33,531 nt of DNA from Actinomycetota bacterium. GTDB lineage: Bacteria > Actinomycetota > Actinomycetes > Nanopelagicales > Nanopelagicaceae. Location: positions 1 to 33,531 of the forward strand of contig RFMK01000115.1 of assembly GCA_009927705.1 (NCBI GenBank). Reading direction: 5' to 3'. Under the pieces are notes generated by a model. The model did not search any database. It was not told the DNA's origin and saw nothing but the letters and a program-made list of their open reading frames with translations. A program made the translations under genes and the position numbers. This document shows positions 8,996 through 17,922 of this stretch, piece by piece (the first letter of the stretch is position 1; the number at the start of each line of letters is the position of its first letter).

Positions 8996-10021
8996 ATGCG
9001 TTTCGGTGTGCTCACAGGTGGCGGAGATTGCCCAGGACTCAATGCGGTTATTCGTGCGGTAGTGCGTAAGGGTGAAAAAGAGTATGGCTACGAATTCGTA
9101 GGTTTCCGTGATGGATGGAAGGGCCCACTTGAGGGTTTGACCATGCCACTCAATATCGCCGCAACGCGTGGAATCCTTCCTCGAGGGGGAACGATTCTTG
9201 GTTCTTCGCGCACCAACCCATTCAAGATTGAAAATGGCGTAGAGCGCATCAAAGAAAATCTTGCCAAGATGAATATTGATGCCCTCATCGCCATCGGTGG
9301 CGAGGACACTCTTGGTGTTGCCACCAAACTTGATGCGCTTGGCGTGAAAGTAATTGGCGTTCCTAAAACCATTGATAATGATTTGAACAATACCGATTAC
9401 ACATTCGGCTTTGATACATCGGTAAATATTGCCGTTGAGGCAATTGACCGTTTACACACCACAGCGGAGTCTCACCACCGTGCGCTCATCGTTGAAGTTA
9501 TGGGTCGTCACGCTGGATGGATCGCGCTGCACTCAGGACTCGCAGGCGGAGCATCATGCATCCTGATTCCAGAAGTTCCATTTGATATTGAAAAAGTATG
9601 TAAGTACGTCGAATCCCGTTTTGAGCAGTCATACGCTCCAATCATCGTCGTTGCTGAAGGAGCGCTTCCTAAGGATGGCGATATCGTTACTAAAGATGCG
9701 ACTCTTGATTCCTTTGGCCATGTGAAGCTTTCAGGTATCGGCGAGTGGCTAGCAAAAGAAATTGAGAAGCGCACTGGGACCGAGGCTCGTACTTCAATCC
9801 TCGGCCATATCCAGCGCGGCGGAACCCCAACTGCATTTGATCGAGTGCTTGCTACCCGTTTTGGACTTCATGCGATTACTGCGGCCCATGAAGGTGATTG
9901 GGGCAAGATGGTGGCGCTCCACGGCACCAACATTGCACGTGTTCCATTGGCATCAGCCACTGAGAAGCTCAAGACCGTTGACCCAACGCTTCTTGCTGAA
10001 GCAGAAGTATTCTTCGGTTAA
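8996..10021 (+). CDS. pfkA: 6-phosphofructokinase, predicted PPi-dependent
   Basis: GVLTGGGDCPGLNAVIR; GGEDT in place of GGDGS and PKTIDNDL in place of PGTIDNDI. Confidence 0.93.
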   Translation: MRFGVLTGGGDCPGLNAVIRAVVRKGEKEYGYEFVGFRDGWKGPLEGLTMPLNIAATRGILPRGGTILGSSRTNPFKIENGVERIKENLAKMNIDALIAIGGEDTLGVATKLDALGVKVIGVPKTIDNDLNNTDYTFGFDTSVNIAVEAIDRLHTTAESHHRALIVEVMGRHAGWIALHSGLAGGASCILIPEVPFDIEKVCKYVESRFEQSYAPIIVVAEGALPKDGDIVTKDATLDSFGHVKLSGIGEWLAKEIEKRTGTEARTSILGHIQRGGTPTAFDRVLATRFGLHAITAAHEGDWGKMVALHGTNIARVPLASATEKLKTVDPTLLAEAEVFFG

Positions 10022-10063
10022 TAGGTCTTCGTCCCTGGACTGATTCTCCCTACCCTTACCTCT

Positions 10064-11416
10064 ATGTCCGCTTCCTCGGTCTCACTCGAAACTCTCTTCA
10101 ACGAGGGTCTCGTTGCTGCACAACAACCTGCTTGGCCGAACACAGAAGCTGTAAATAAGGCGGTCTCCGAACTTAAGACGCTCCCACCTCTGGTTTTCGC
10201 TGGCGAATGTGACAACCTCAAAGCAAGAATCGCAGAAGCTGCTGATGGAAAAGCGTTTTGGCTTCAAGGCGGAGATTGCGCAGAAACTTTTGCTGGCGCA
10301 ACCGCAGATTCCATTCGCAATCGCATCAAAACTATTCTTCAGATGGCAGCAGTTCTGCAATACGGAGCAAGTCTTCCAGTCATTAAGGTCGGTCGAATGG
10401 CTGGTCAGTTTGCGAAACCACGTAGCAACGACATTGAGAAACGCGGAGATGTGAGTCTTCCGGCCTATCGCGGCGATGCTGTTAATGACCTTGAATTCAC
10501 GGAGTCTGCACGAACTCCTGATCCACAAAGACTTGTGAAGGTGTATCACACATCTTCTGCAACCCTCAATCTTGTGCGCGCATTTACGCAAGGCGGATTT
10601 GCTGACTTAAGACTCGTTCATGAGTGGAATAAGGGGTTCGTAAAAGACTCTCGAATTGGCGCACGTTACGAGCAGATGGCAAATGAGATTGGTCGCGCTC
10701 TAGATTTCATGAGAAGTGCAGGCATCAATCCTGAAGAATTTAAGACCGTTGATTTCTATTCAAGCCATGAAGCGCTGATTCTCGAGTATGAGAAAGCTTT
10801 GACACGTATCGATTCACGAACCGGTTTACCTTATGACGTCTCTGCACATTTTGTCTGGATCGGCGAGCGAACCCGACAACTTGATGGTGCGCATATGGAC
10901 TTTGCGAAAAAGATTAAGAATCCAATTGGCGTGAAACTCGGTCCGAAGACAACAGCAGATGATGCTTTAACAATGATCAAAGAACTCAATCCGGAAAATG
11001 AACCTGGACGCCTTACTTTCATCACTCGTATGGGCGCAGGCAATATCCGTTCAATTCTGCCGCCGCTCGTTGAGGCAGTAACCAAATCAGGCGCCAAAGT
11101 GCTCTGGGTATGCGATCCAATGCATGGAAATACTTATGAAGCTCCAAGTGGTTTTAAGACTCGTAAATTCGATGATGTTTTAGACGAAGTCAAAGGCTTC
11201 TTTGAAGTTCACCACAAATTGGGCACGCATCCCGGCGGAATCCATATCGAGCTCACAGGTGATGATGTGACTGAGTGCGTGGGCGGAGGAGAAGAGATCT
11301 CGCATGAAGACTTAGCTACCCGATATGAGACCGCTTGCGATCCACGCCTGAATCACACACAGTCTCTTGAACTGGCCTTCCTTGTTGCTGAGATGCTTCG
11401 CGACCGCAAGTTATAA
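10064..11416 (+). CDS. aroG: Class II 3-deoxy-7-phosphoheptulonate (DAHP) synthase
   Basis: PPLVFAGECDNLKARIAEAADGKAFWLQGGDCAETF, KVGRMAGQFAKPRS, WVCDPMHGNT. Confidence 0.95.
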   Translation: MSASSVSLETLFNEGLVAAQQPAWPNTEAVNKAVSELKTLPPLVFAGECDNLKARIAEAADGKAFWLQGGDCAETFAGATADSIRNRIKTILQMAAVLQYGASLPVIKVGRMAGQFAKPRSNDIEKRGDVSLPAYRGDAVNDLEFTESARTPDPQRLVKVYHTSSATLNLVRAFTQGGFADLRLVHEWNKGFVKDSRIGARYEQMANEIGRALDFMRSAGINPEEFKTVDFYSSHEALILEYEKALTRIDSRTGLPYDVSAHFVWIGERTRQLDGAHMDFAKKIKNPIGVKLGPKTTADDALTMIKELNPENEPGRLTFITRMGAGNIRSILPPLVEAVTKSGAKVLWVCDPMHGNTYEAPSGFKTRKFDDVLDEVKGFFEVHHKLGTHPGGIHIELTGDDVTECVGGGEEISHEDLATRYETACDPRLNHTQSLELAFLVAEMLRDRKL

Positions 11417-11464
11417 AGTCACACTCCATTCCCAAATAACCCGGAGCAGGCATACAGTGCCTCT

Positions 11465-11959
11465 GTGTTGCTGCGTTCATCCCTGAAGACTCCAATCGGA
11501 ACGCTATCCCTTATTTCTCGAGAACAGATCCTCTTAGCTGCAGGGTTTGCTTCACATGATGAGTTAGCAAAGGGTTTGTCTCAAACTGATAGAGATACTG
11601 ACTCAAAGAAAGTCGTCTCAATTCCGGCAATCAACGCTCTTCTCGAAGATTATTTTGATGGCGATCTCTTTGCGCTCGATGGAATAAAAGTTGATCAGCC
11701 TGGTGAAAGTTTTTCTCAGCAAGCATGGAAAGGAATGCGCAAAGTTACGCCGGGAAAAGTTATTTCCTATGCGGAGTTAGCAAAGAAGGCAGGATCTCCT
11801 GATGCAGTGAGAGCGGCTGGCAGTGCTTGTGCACGTAACTTAATCGCCGTCGTAGTACCGTGTCATCGCATCGTGAAGACCGGTGGAGCACTAGGAAACT
11901 ACGCTTATGGCTTGAAATATAAAGAGTGGTTACTTCGCCACGAAGGCGCTATTAAGTAG
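11465..11959 (+). CDS. ogt: Methylated-DNA--[protein]-cysteine S-methyltransferase
   Basis: VVVPCHRIVKTGGALGNYAYGLKYKEWLLRHEG active-site region; GTG start. Confidence 0.93.
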   Translation: MLLRSSLKTPIGTLSLISREQILLAAGFASHDELAKGLSQTDRDTDSKKVVSIPAINALLEDYFDGDLFALDGIKVDQPGESFSQQAWKGMRKVTPGKVISYAELAKKAGSPDAVRAAGSACARNLIAVVVPCHRIVKTGGALGNYAYGLKYKEWLLRHEGAIK

Positions 11960-12994
11960 ATCTTGAAGGATTGAAGCAGCACGCTCAATCTGTGAATCAT
12001 TCACATCTCGGTGCGTCACAAGTCGAACAAAAGTTGGGCCAAGCGCGCTAATCCATAACCCTTTTTCTCGGGCATTTGCAGCGAATTGAGCGGCAGATAG
12101 TTGTGCGCCGGTCAGCTCTAATCCAACAATGTTGGTTTCCACAGTCGAAGGATCAATGGTGGTGGGGGCAGCACTGGCGCATGCTACGGCCAAAGTTTTT
12201 GCGCGCCGATGATCTTCGGCCAAACTCGCAATATTGTGATCAAGAGCGTAGTGACCGGCGGCGGCAAGTAGTCCTATTTGACGCATTCCTGCGCCATAGC
12301 GTTTACGCCACACGCGAGCTTTAGCAACTCTTTCTTTCGTAGAGATCATCAGTGAACCTACAGGTGCGCCTAATCCCTTTGATAAGCAGACGCTTACCGT
12401 GTCGAAATACTTTCCATACTCAGAAAATGCGATACCAGTAGCAACATGGGCATTCCAAATTCGCGCTCCATCAAGATGCATTGCCATACCTCGTCGAGAC
12501 GATGCTTCTCGAAGGGCCGCAATCTCGCTGATTGGTTGGACAGTCCCACCGCCAAAGTTATGTGTGTTTTCAACAGCAATTGCTGTAGTGGATACCAAGT
12601 AAGGACCTGAATCAGGTTTAGCTAAATGCATCGCATCTGATGCGCTCAATAACCCGCGATGTGCAAGCCATGTACGAGTGGTGATTCCACTGAAGACTGC
12701 TGCGGCGCCAAGTTCAGCCCGTGCAATGTGAGAGTTCGTTTCGCAAATTAGCTCTTCACCTGGGGCGACCAACATGCGGATTGCTAATTGGTTGGCAAGA
12801 GATCCAGTCGGGGTGAATACTGCGGCTTCTTTACCAAAGAGAGCAGCGACTCTTTCTTCAAGCGAGTTAACGGTCGGGTCATCGCTATAGACATCATCGC
12901 CCACCGGAGCTTGAGCGATCGCGGCTCGCATCTCTGGAGAAGGGCGGGTGACGGTGTCGGAGCGAAGATCGATGACCGAATCATGGGAAGCCAT
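11930..12994 (-). CDS. ltaE: Low-specificity L-threonine aldolase family (PLP)
   Basis: DLRSDTVTRPSPEMRAAI, GDDVYSDDPTVNSLEERVAALFGKEAAVFTPTGSLANQ, SKGLGAPVGS. Confidence 0.92.
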   Translation of the reverse strand: MASHDSVIDLRSDTVTRPSPEMRAAIAQAPVGDDVYSDDPTVNSLEERVAALFGKEAAVFTPTGSLANQLAIRMLVAPGEELICETNSHIARAELGAAAVFSGITTRTWLAHRGLLSASDAMHLAKPDSGPYLVSTTAIAVENTHNFGGGTVQPISEIAALREASSRRGMAMHLDGARIWNAHVATGIAFSEYGKYFDTVSVCLSKGLGAPVGSLMISTKERVAKARVWRKRYGAGMRQIGLLAAAGHYALDHNIASLAEDHRRAKTLAVACASAAPTTIDPSTVETNIVGLELTGAQLSAAQFAANAREKGLWISALGPTFVRLVTHRDVNDSQIERAASILQDLLNSAFVAK

Positions 12995-13006
12995 GGCGTA
13001 ATACTC

Positions 13007-13867
13007 TCAGGATTGAGAAGAACTGGGAACCCGCGGCTGAACGATTGCCAGCATTGCAATGAGCACAAGAGTTCCTCCAAGAGCGAGCCGCAAGGTGAAC
13101 GGCTCCATTCCATACATAAATGAGAAGAGCGCTGCAAAGACGACTTCCATCGTGAGAATGACTGCAACTTTCGTTGTAGAAATTCTTGCTTGAGACCACG
13201 TTTGAATAACGAATGCAATCGCAGTAGCAAACAAGGCCGTGAAAATGATGACAGCCCAAACATGTGTATCTGGAGGCGCAACGAAGCCATTGATGCTTGC
13301 TGGAATTGATGCTAGAAGTGCACAACCTATGAGTTGCATGACGGTTAATGCATAGGCATCGAAGTTCTTACTCCACGAGCCCAACAAGATGATGTGAATC
13401 GCAAAAAGAACCGCTGAGATCAAGACAAAGATCTCTCCGAGCCCCACACTCCACCCTTCGACGGAGAGAATCCCTAAACCAAGTACTGCTAAAAATACGT
13501 AACCCCACATCGCTTTAGTCAGTCTTTCTTTGAGGAAGATTGAGGCAAGCAGCGGTGTGAAAACAACATAAAGTCCAGTAATAAAGCCAGTAATTGCCGG
13601 AGTTGTGCGATCCAAACCGAGAGTCTGGAAAATGTATCCAGAGCCAAGCGCCATCCCAATCATTAGGCCCTTCATAACGAGTTCTTTTGTGAAGCGCTTC
13701 AATACCGAAGGGCGAAGAGCGATCATTGCAGCTGCGGCAACGATGAAGCGAGAGGTTAGGAAGCTGTAGACATCTTGTTGGTCAAGGATGTCCTTCATCC
13801 ATACGAACGAGATTCCCCACATGGCAGCAACAGCTAGAAGCGCCCAGGGCGCTAACTTCATCTGCAT
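13007..13867 (-). CDS. EamA/DMT family permease
   Basis: WGISFVWMKD motif and ~10 TM segments. Confidence 0.86.
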   Translation of the reverse strand: MQMKLAPWALLAVAAMWGISFVWMKDILDQQDVYSFLTSRFIVAAAAMIALRPSVLKRFTKELVMKGLMIGMALGSGYIFQTLGLDRTTPAITGFITGLYVVFTPLLASIFLKERLTKAMWGYVFLAVLGLGILSVEGWSVGLGEIFVLISAVLFAIHIILLGSWSKNFDAYALTVMQLIGCALLASIPASINGFVAPPDTHVWAVIIFTALFATAIAFVIQTWSQARISTTKVAVILTMEVVFAALFSFMYGMEPFTLRLALGGTLVLIAMLAIVQPRVPSSSQS

Positions 13868-14757
13868 TATTTATCGCGCATCTTCCTTAGCAGTGCTACT
13901 TCTTTCCCATGTTCTGGTTCTTCGCCCGGAGTTTCGAGTATGAGTGGGGCATTTACAACGGCTGGATGTGCGAGCAGCTCTTCGAATGGTTTCACGCCGA
14001 TTTCTCCATCACCTAAGTTCTGGTGGCGATCCTTAAGAGAACCTAGTACGTCCATCGAATCATTGGCATGTATGAGTTGAATCCGTTCTGCTCCTGCAAC
14101 GTCAACCAGAAGGTCAATTGTCTTAGTCATTCCGCCCTTTGATTTGATGTCGTGCCCAGCAGCAAAAACGTGGCAGGTGTCTAAACAGACTCCAACTTTT
14201 GGATGCCACTCCAAAGCTTCAAAGTAGTTATTCAAGTCATCCAATTTCTTCACTAGGGACTGACCTTGTCCTGCAGTTGGCTCCAGAAGTAACCATGGAT
14301 CTTTATCGTCCAACTTTTCGAGAATTGGCATCATTCCATCATGTATCTGTTTCCACGCTTGTTTGACATGTCCCTCATCAACGGCTGATCCGGTATGGAT
14401 AACAACGCCAAGAGCGTTAATTTCTCGGCCGCGTTTCAATGAATAAGCGGTCGATGCAAGGGAATTTTTATATGTACCTTCAGTTGGTGAACCAAGATTG
14501 ATGAGGAATGGCGCATGCACATAAGTTTCTATATCCAGCGATTGAGCTTTCTCAATAAATGCGAGATCGGCTTGAGGATTGGCTTCAGGCATTGCCCAGC
14601 CCCGAGGATTTGAGGCAAAGACTTGGATCGCTTCGGCCTTTATTGTCTCTGCATATTCGATGGAGCGCTTTGCCATTCCGCCAGAAGTTGGAACATGCGC
14701 CCCAAGACGAGGTCGCTTCAATTTTGAAGTAATGGATTTCTTAGCGGATGTCGACAC
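13867..14757 (-). CDS. nfo: Endonuclease IV (AP endonuclease family 2)
   Basis: GAHVPTSGGMAKRSIEYAETIKAEAIQVFASNPRGW, GVCLDTCHVFAAGHD, HANDSMDVLGSLKDRHQNLGDGEIG, ILETPGEEPEH. Confidence 0.94.
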   Translation of the reverse strand: MSTSAKKSITSKLKRPRLGAHVPTSGGMAKRSIEYAETIKAEAIQVFASNPRGWAMPEANPQADLAFIEKAQSLDIETYVHAPFLINLGSPTEGTYKNSLASTAYSLKRGREINALGVVIHTGSAVDEGHVKQAWKQIHDGMMPILEKLDDKDPWLLLEPTAGQGQSLVKKLDDLNNYFEALEWHPKVGVCLDTCHVFAAGHDIKSKGGMTKTIDLLVDVAGAERIQLIHANDSMDVLGSLKDRHQNLGDGEIGVKPFEELLAHPAVVNAPLILETPGEEPEHGKEVALLRKMRDK

Positions 14758-14761
14758 TCAA

Positions 14762-16648
14762 TCACCCTACAGTGATTGTGACAGTCGAGCCACGTTTGAC
14801 CTTTGTACCAACCTTGGGTGAGACATTGGTAACGACTTTTGTCTTCTTGTTTCCTACCTTCTTTACCGTTGGTTTCAAATCCAGATCTTTGAGCGCGGCA
14901 ACCGCCTTTGCTTCAGAGACCGAGAAGACATTTGGAATGAAGACAAATTCCGAGCCTTTAGAAACGAGAAGCGTGATCGTGCTTCCTTTATCTACTTGGC
15001 CCGCGCCGGGAGTCTGGCTGATGACAGCGCCTATCGGCAGATCCTCACTGTAGACATACTTTGTCTTCACATCAAATCCTGCGTCACTGAGCTCATTAAG
15101 TGCTTGTTCGCCGCTCTTTCCTTTGTAATCTGCGAACGCAACTTGTTCGACGCCGAGTGAGATTACTAAATTAACCTGGCTATCTCGCTTTACTCGCTCA
15201 CCTGACGCGGGGTCAGATCGCATTATGAAGCCTTTGGGGAATTCAGAAGAGAATTCTTCTTTCACATCGCCAAGCACCAGCTTGTTATCTTTCAACTGTT
15301 GTTCAGCAACATCTTGCTTGAGGCCTTGTAGGTTCGGAACTGCATAGCGTTCTTTACCTTTAGAGATTGTGACATCAACTGTTCCATTAGGTGAAACTCG
15401 ACCACCGCCCGCAGGACTTGATGTGATGATCTTCCCATCCGGAATATCTTCGCTAAATTCTTCGGTGGCAACATCAAGCGATAGCCCCAAGTCTTTCAAA
15501 GTTGACGTTGCTTCTTTTACTGTAAGGCCAGCAAGTGATGGGACTACTACTTTGGATCCAGGGCCAAGAAATCCGTACCAAATACCAGCGCCAATGATGA
15601 TTGCTAAGAGAGCTGCAATTCTACGATTACGTTGTACGCGCGCTGAAACCTGCTTCTTCTTCGTTTGAGCAGTCTTCTCTTTCTTCACGGGCGTCTCCTC
15701 TTTCTTTGCAGGTGTAGAGAATTTGGATTTCTTTTCTTTAGCAGCAGGTTTTAAGGGCAGTGGCGGCAGATCCAATTCAAGACTGAGTTGTCGTTTGCGT
15801 GGATCTAGTTTTTCCGAAAGTTCCCTGATCTGTTCTAGCAAAACGCCAGCATCTCTTGGACGTTTATCCGGATTTATGTCTGTCGCTGAGAGCACTAACG
15901 CATCGACCTCAGCAGAGATTGTCGATTTCAGAGTTGAGGGGGCAGGAACTCTCTCATTGACATGTCGAATCGCAATCTGAACGGGGTCATCACCCTGATA
16001 CGGCTTCTGACCAGTAAGAATCTCGAAGAGGACAATTCCAAGTGAGTAAATATCACTGCGCGCATCGGCGACGCCGCGTTGTACTTGTTCTGGAGAGAGA
16101 TATGAAACGCTACCGAGGATTACGCTCGATTCTGCGGTCATCGTATTTCCAAGGAGTGCTCCGCGCGCCAGACCAAAGTCAGCAATCTTTATCCGGCCCT
16201 CTTTAGAGACCAAGATATTTTCTGGCTTTATATCGCGATGTGTGATTCCCAATTTATGTGCTGCTGCAAGCGCACTCGCGACTGGTGTCATGATTTGAAG
16301 AGCACGTTCAACAGTAAGTGAACCTTGTTCATGCAAATAATCTCGAAGGGTTGCACCCTCGACAAGTTCCATAACAATGAATACACATGGAACACCCCCT
16401 TGATTCCAGCCTTGATCTAGGACCGAAACGATGTTGGGGTGGGAGAGCGATGCAGCTGCTTTTGCTTCTCGAATAAATCGTGAGACGAACTGTTCATCTT
16501 GCGCCAGATGGGGATGCATTACTTTTACAGCAACCTGACGGTCGAGGCGAAGATCTAAGGCGGCGTAGATAGTGGCCATTCCACCGGAAGCAACGATTCG
16601 GCTGAGCTGATATCGCCCATCGATGACTTCACCAGTTAGATCTGACAC
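14762..16648 (-). CDS. pknL: Transmembrane Ser/Thr protein kinase with PASTA repeats (PknL-like by neighbourhood)
   Basis: Hanks kinase motifs VAVKVM, HRDIKPENILV, DFGLARG; TM segment RIAALLAIIIGAGIWYGF; four C-terminal PASTA-like repeats; near aroG, idsA-like and metF. Confidence 0.93.
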   Translation of the reverse strand: MSDLTGEVIDGRYQLSRIVASGGMATIYAALDLRLDRQVAVKVMHPHLAQDEQFVSRFIREAKAAASLSHPNIVSVLDQGWNQGGVPCVFIVMELVEGATLRDYLHEQGSLTVERALQIMTPVASALAAAHKLGITHRDIKPENILVSKEGRIKIADFGLARGALLGNTMTAESSVILGSVSYLSPEQVQRGVADARSDIYSLGIVLFEILTGQKPYQGDDPVQIAIRHVNERVPAPSTLKSTISAEVDALVLSATDINPDKRPRDAGVLLEQIRELSEKLDPRKRQLSLELDLPPLPLKPAAKEKKSKFSTPAKKEETPVKKEKTAQTKKKQVSARVQRNRRIAALLAIIIGAGIWYGFLGPGSKVVVPSLAGLTVKEATSTLKDLGLSLDVATEEFSEDIPDGKIITSSPAGGGRVSPNGTVDVTISKGKERYAVPNLQGLKQDVAEQQLKDNKLVLGDVKEEFSSEFPKGFIMRSDPASGERVKRDSQVNLVISLGVEQVAFADYKGKSGEQALNELSDAGFDVKTKYVYSEDLPIGAVISQTPGAGQVDKGSTITLLVSKGSEFVFIPNVFSVSEAKAVAALKDLDLKPTVKKVGNKKTKVVTNVSPKVGTKVKRGSTVTITVG

Positions 16649-16657
16649 GTAGAGATT

Positions 16658-17230
16658 TTAGATGAAGCGCGCGCCATCGACGCGGACGGTCGCACAATCG
16701 CGAGTGTTGTCGCTTCGAAAGTGTTCACTTTCTCTCATCTGCCAGACTCGCATCTCATTTTCCATATAGTCACCATCACGATGCAAAACTCTGGAAAGTC
16801 CAATCTCAGGCTCGATATCAATCCAAATAAGTTGATCCAAGTATTTGCGGACGGCCCTCTGTCCTGAACCCACGCCTTCAAGAATCAATAGTTCAGGCAG
16901 TTCAATTCGCTGGAAATCACCGAATTCTTTAGCGAACCAATCGTACTTTCTAAATTCAATCGCTTTGCCCTGGGATGCTGGGTAAGCAATATTGAACTCT
17001 AGGGATTTTGTCAAAGTGGGTGTGAGCGCATCTTCCCAGCCAGCGTAGAGATCATCCATGTGAATGATCGCAATCTTCGACGATGGAAATGCTCCGGCTA
17101 AGCGATGTGCAAGCGTTGATTTTCCCGCACCAGCAGGACCATCAATGGCGATAATTCGACAGTATGTGTTCCGACGCTCGCCGAGAAGAATCTTCTCAAC
17201 AATTTCTTGCAGCGAGAGTTGGACTGTCAC
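16658..17230 (-). CDS. Uridine kinase-like P-loop NTPase; candidate thiamine-salvage kinase by operon context
   Basis: IIAIDGPAGAGKSTLAHRLA Walker A, IIHMDDLYAGWE, LILEGVGSG; starts 5 bp after the pnuT-like stop. Confidence 0.82.
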   Translation of the reverse strand: MTVQLSLQEIVEKILLGERRNTYCRIIAIDGPAGAGKSTLAHRLAGAFPSSKIAIIHMDDLYAGWEDALTPTLTKSLEFNIAYPASQGKAIEFRKYDWFAKEFGDFQRIELPELLILEGVGSGQRAVRKYLDQLIWIDIEPEIGLSRVLHRDGDYMENEMRVWQMRESEHFRSDNTRDCATVRVDGARFI

Positions 17231-17235
17231 GATGG

Positions 17236-17814
17236 CTATGCAGCTTTAGGGGTAAGCGCCAACCAGCGATACCAACCAAAGCCAGCAATCACTGTGAAGA
17301 CTCCGTATAGAACAGAGGTGAACCAATAGCCTTGATTGGCATAGTGATACGTCCCAAACGCATCAATAACTAACCAAAGAATCCAAGTTTCGTTACGTTG
17401 CAACACCATGACTATTTGCGCAACTGTGCTTGAGACGAGAAGGAATGCATCAGGCCAGGTTGCTGCGGCGCCAATATCTGCGAGAGCGGGGGCGCTTAAT
17501 CCCCAGACGACGAGAAGTGCTGATAGCCAGAGCACACGTTCTTTATTAGACATGTATCGTGGTTCGGCGCCAGTTGATTTCCAACCGAACCAGCCCCAAC
17601 CTGCGGCGGTAATAAAAACGAATTGCAATATTGCGCTGGCATAAAGATCTACTTGATAGAAAAAAACAGCATAAAGAGCGCTACTGAGTAGCCACCATGG
17701 CCAGGTGATTCGAGCGCCAAGCGCTCCAAGAAAGACGGCGATGAGAGAAGTGATGACAGATACGAATTCGAGGTAAGTGACGCCATAACCCCACGCGGTA
17801 AATAAAACTGACAT
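17236..17814 (-). CDS. pnuT: PnuC-family transporter, predicted thiamine transporter PnuT
   Basis: PnuC-like protein with WGWFGWKSTG and repeated W/G-rich TM segments; preceded by a TPP riboswitch. Start MSVLFTAW (17814) is preferred; the track start at 17838 lies inside the riboswitch. Confidence 0.88.
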   Translation of the reverse strand: MSVLFTAWGYGVTYLEFVSVITSLIAVFLGALGARITWPWWLLSSALYAVFFYQVDLYASAILQFVFITAAGWGWFGWKSTGAEPRYMSNKERVLWLSALLVVWGLSAPALADIGAAATWPDAFLLVSSTVAQIVMVLQRNETWILWLVIDAFGTYHYANQGYWFTSVLYGVFTVIAGFGWYRWLALTPKAA

Positions 17815-17818
17815 AGAT

Positions 17819-17900
17819 TGCTCCCTTCCAATTCGCATTACCGAACTGGTCTAGCGGTCGACCTTAAAAGGTCCTCTCAGCCAACTTTTGGCTCCCGTTG
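17819..17900 (-). promoter_or_regulatory. TPP (THI-box) riboswitch
   Basis: Minus-strand CAACGGGAGCCAAAAGTTGGCTGAGAGGACCTTTTAAGGTCGACCGCTAGACCAGTTCGGTAATGCGAATTGGAAGGGAGC carries the conserved GGCTGAGAGG, GACC...GACC, GGTAATGC and AAGGGA elements. Confidence 0.92.
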
Positions 17901-17911
17901 AAATAAAACAT

Positions 17912-17918
17912 TAGCATA
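17912..17918. promoter_or_regulatory. Overlapping divergent -10 boxes for crtYc and riboswitch-pnuT
   Basis: Plus TAGCAT (17912-17917) then 5 nt to the crtYc GTG; minus TATGCT (17913-17918) just upstream of the TPP aptamer. Confidence 0.65.
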
Positions 17919-17922
17919 AGCC

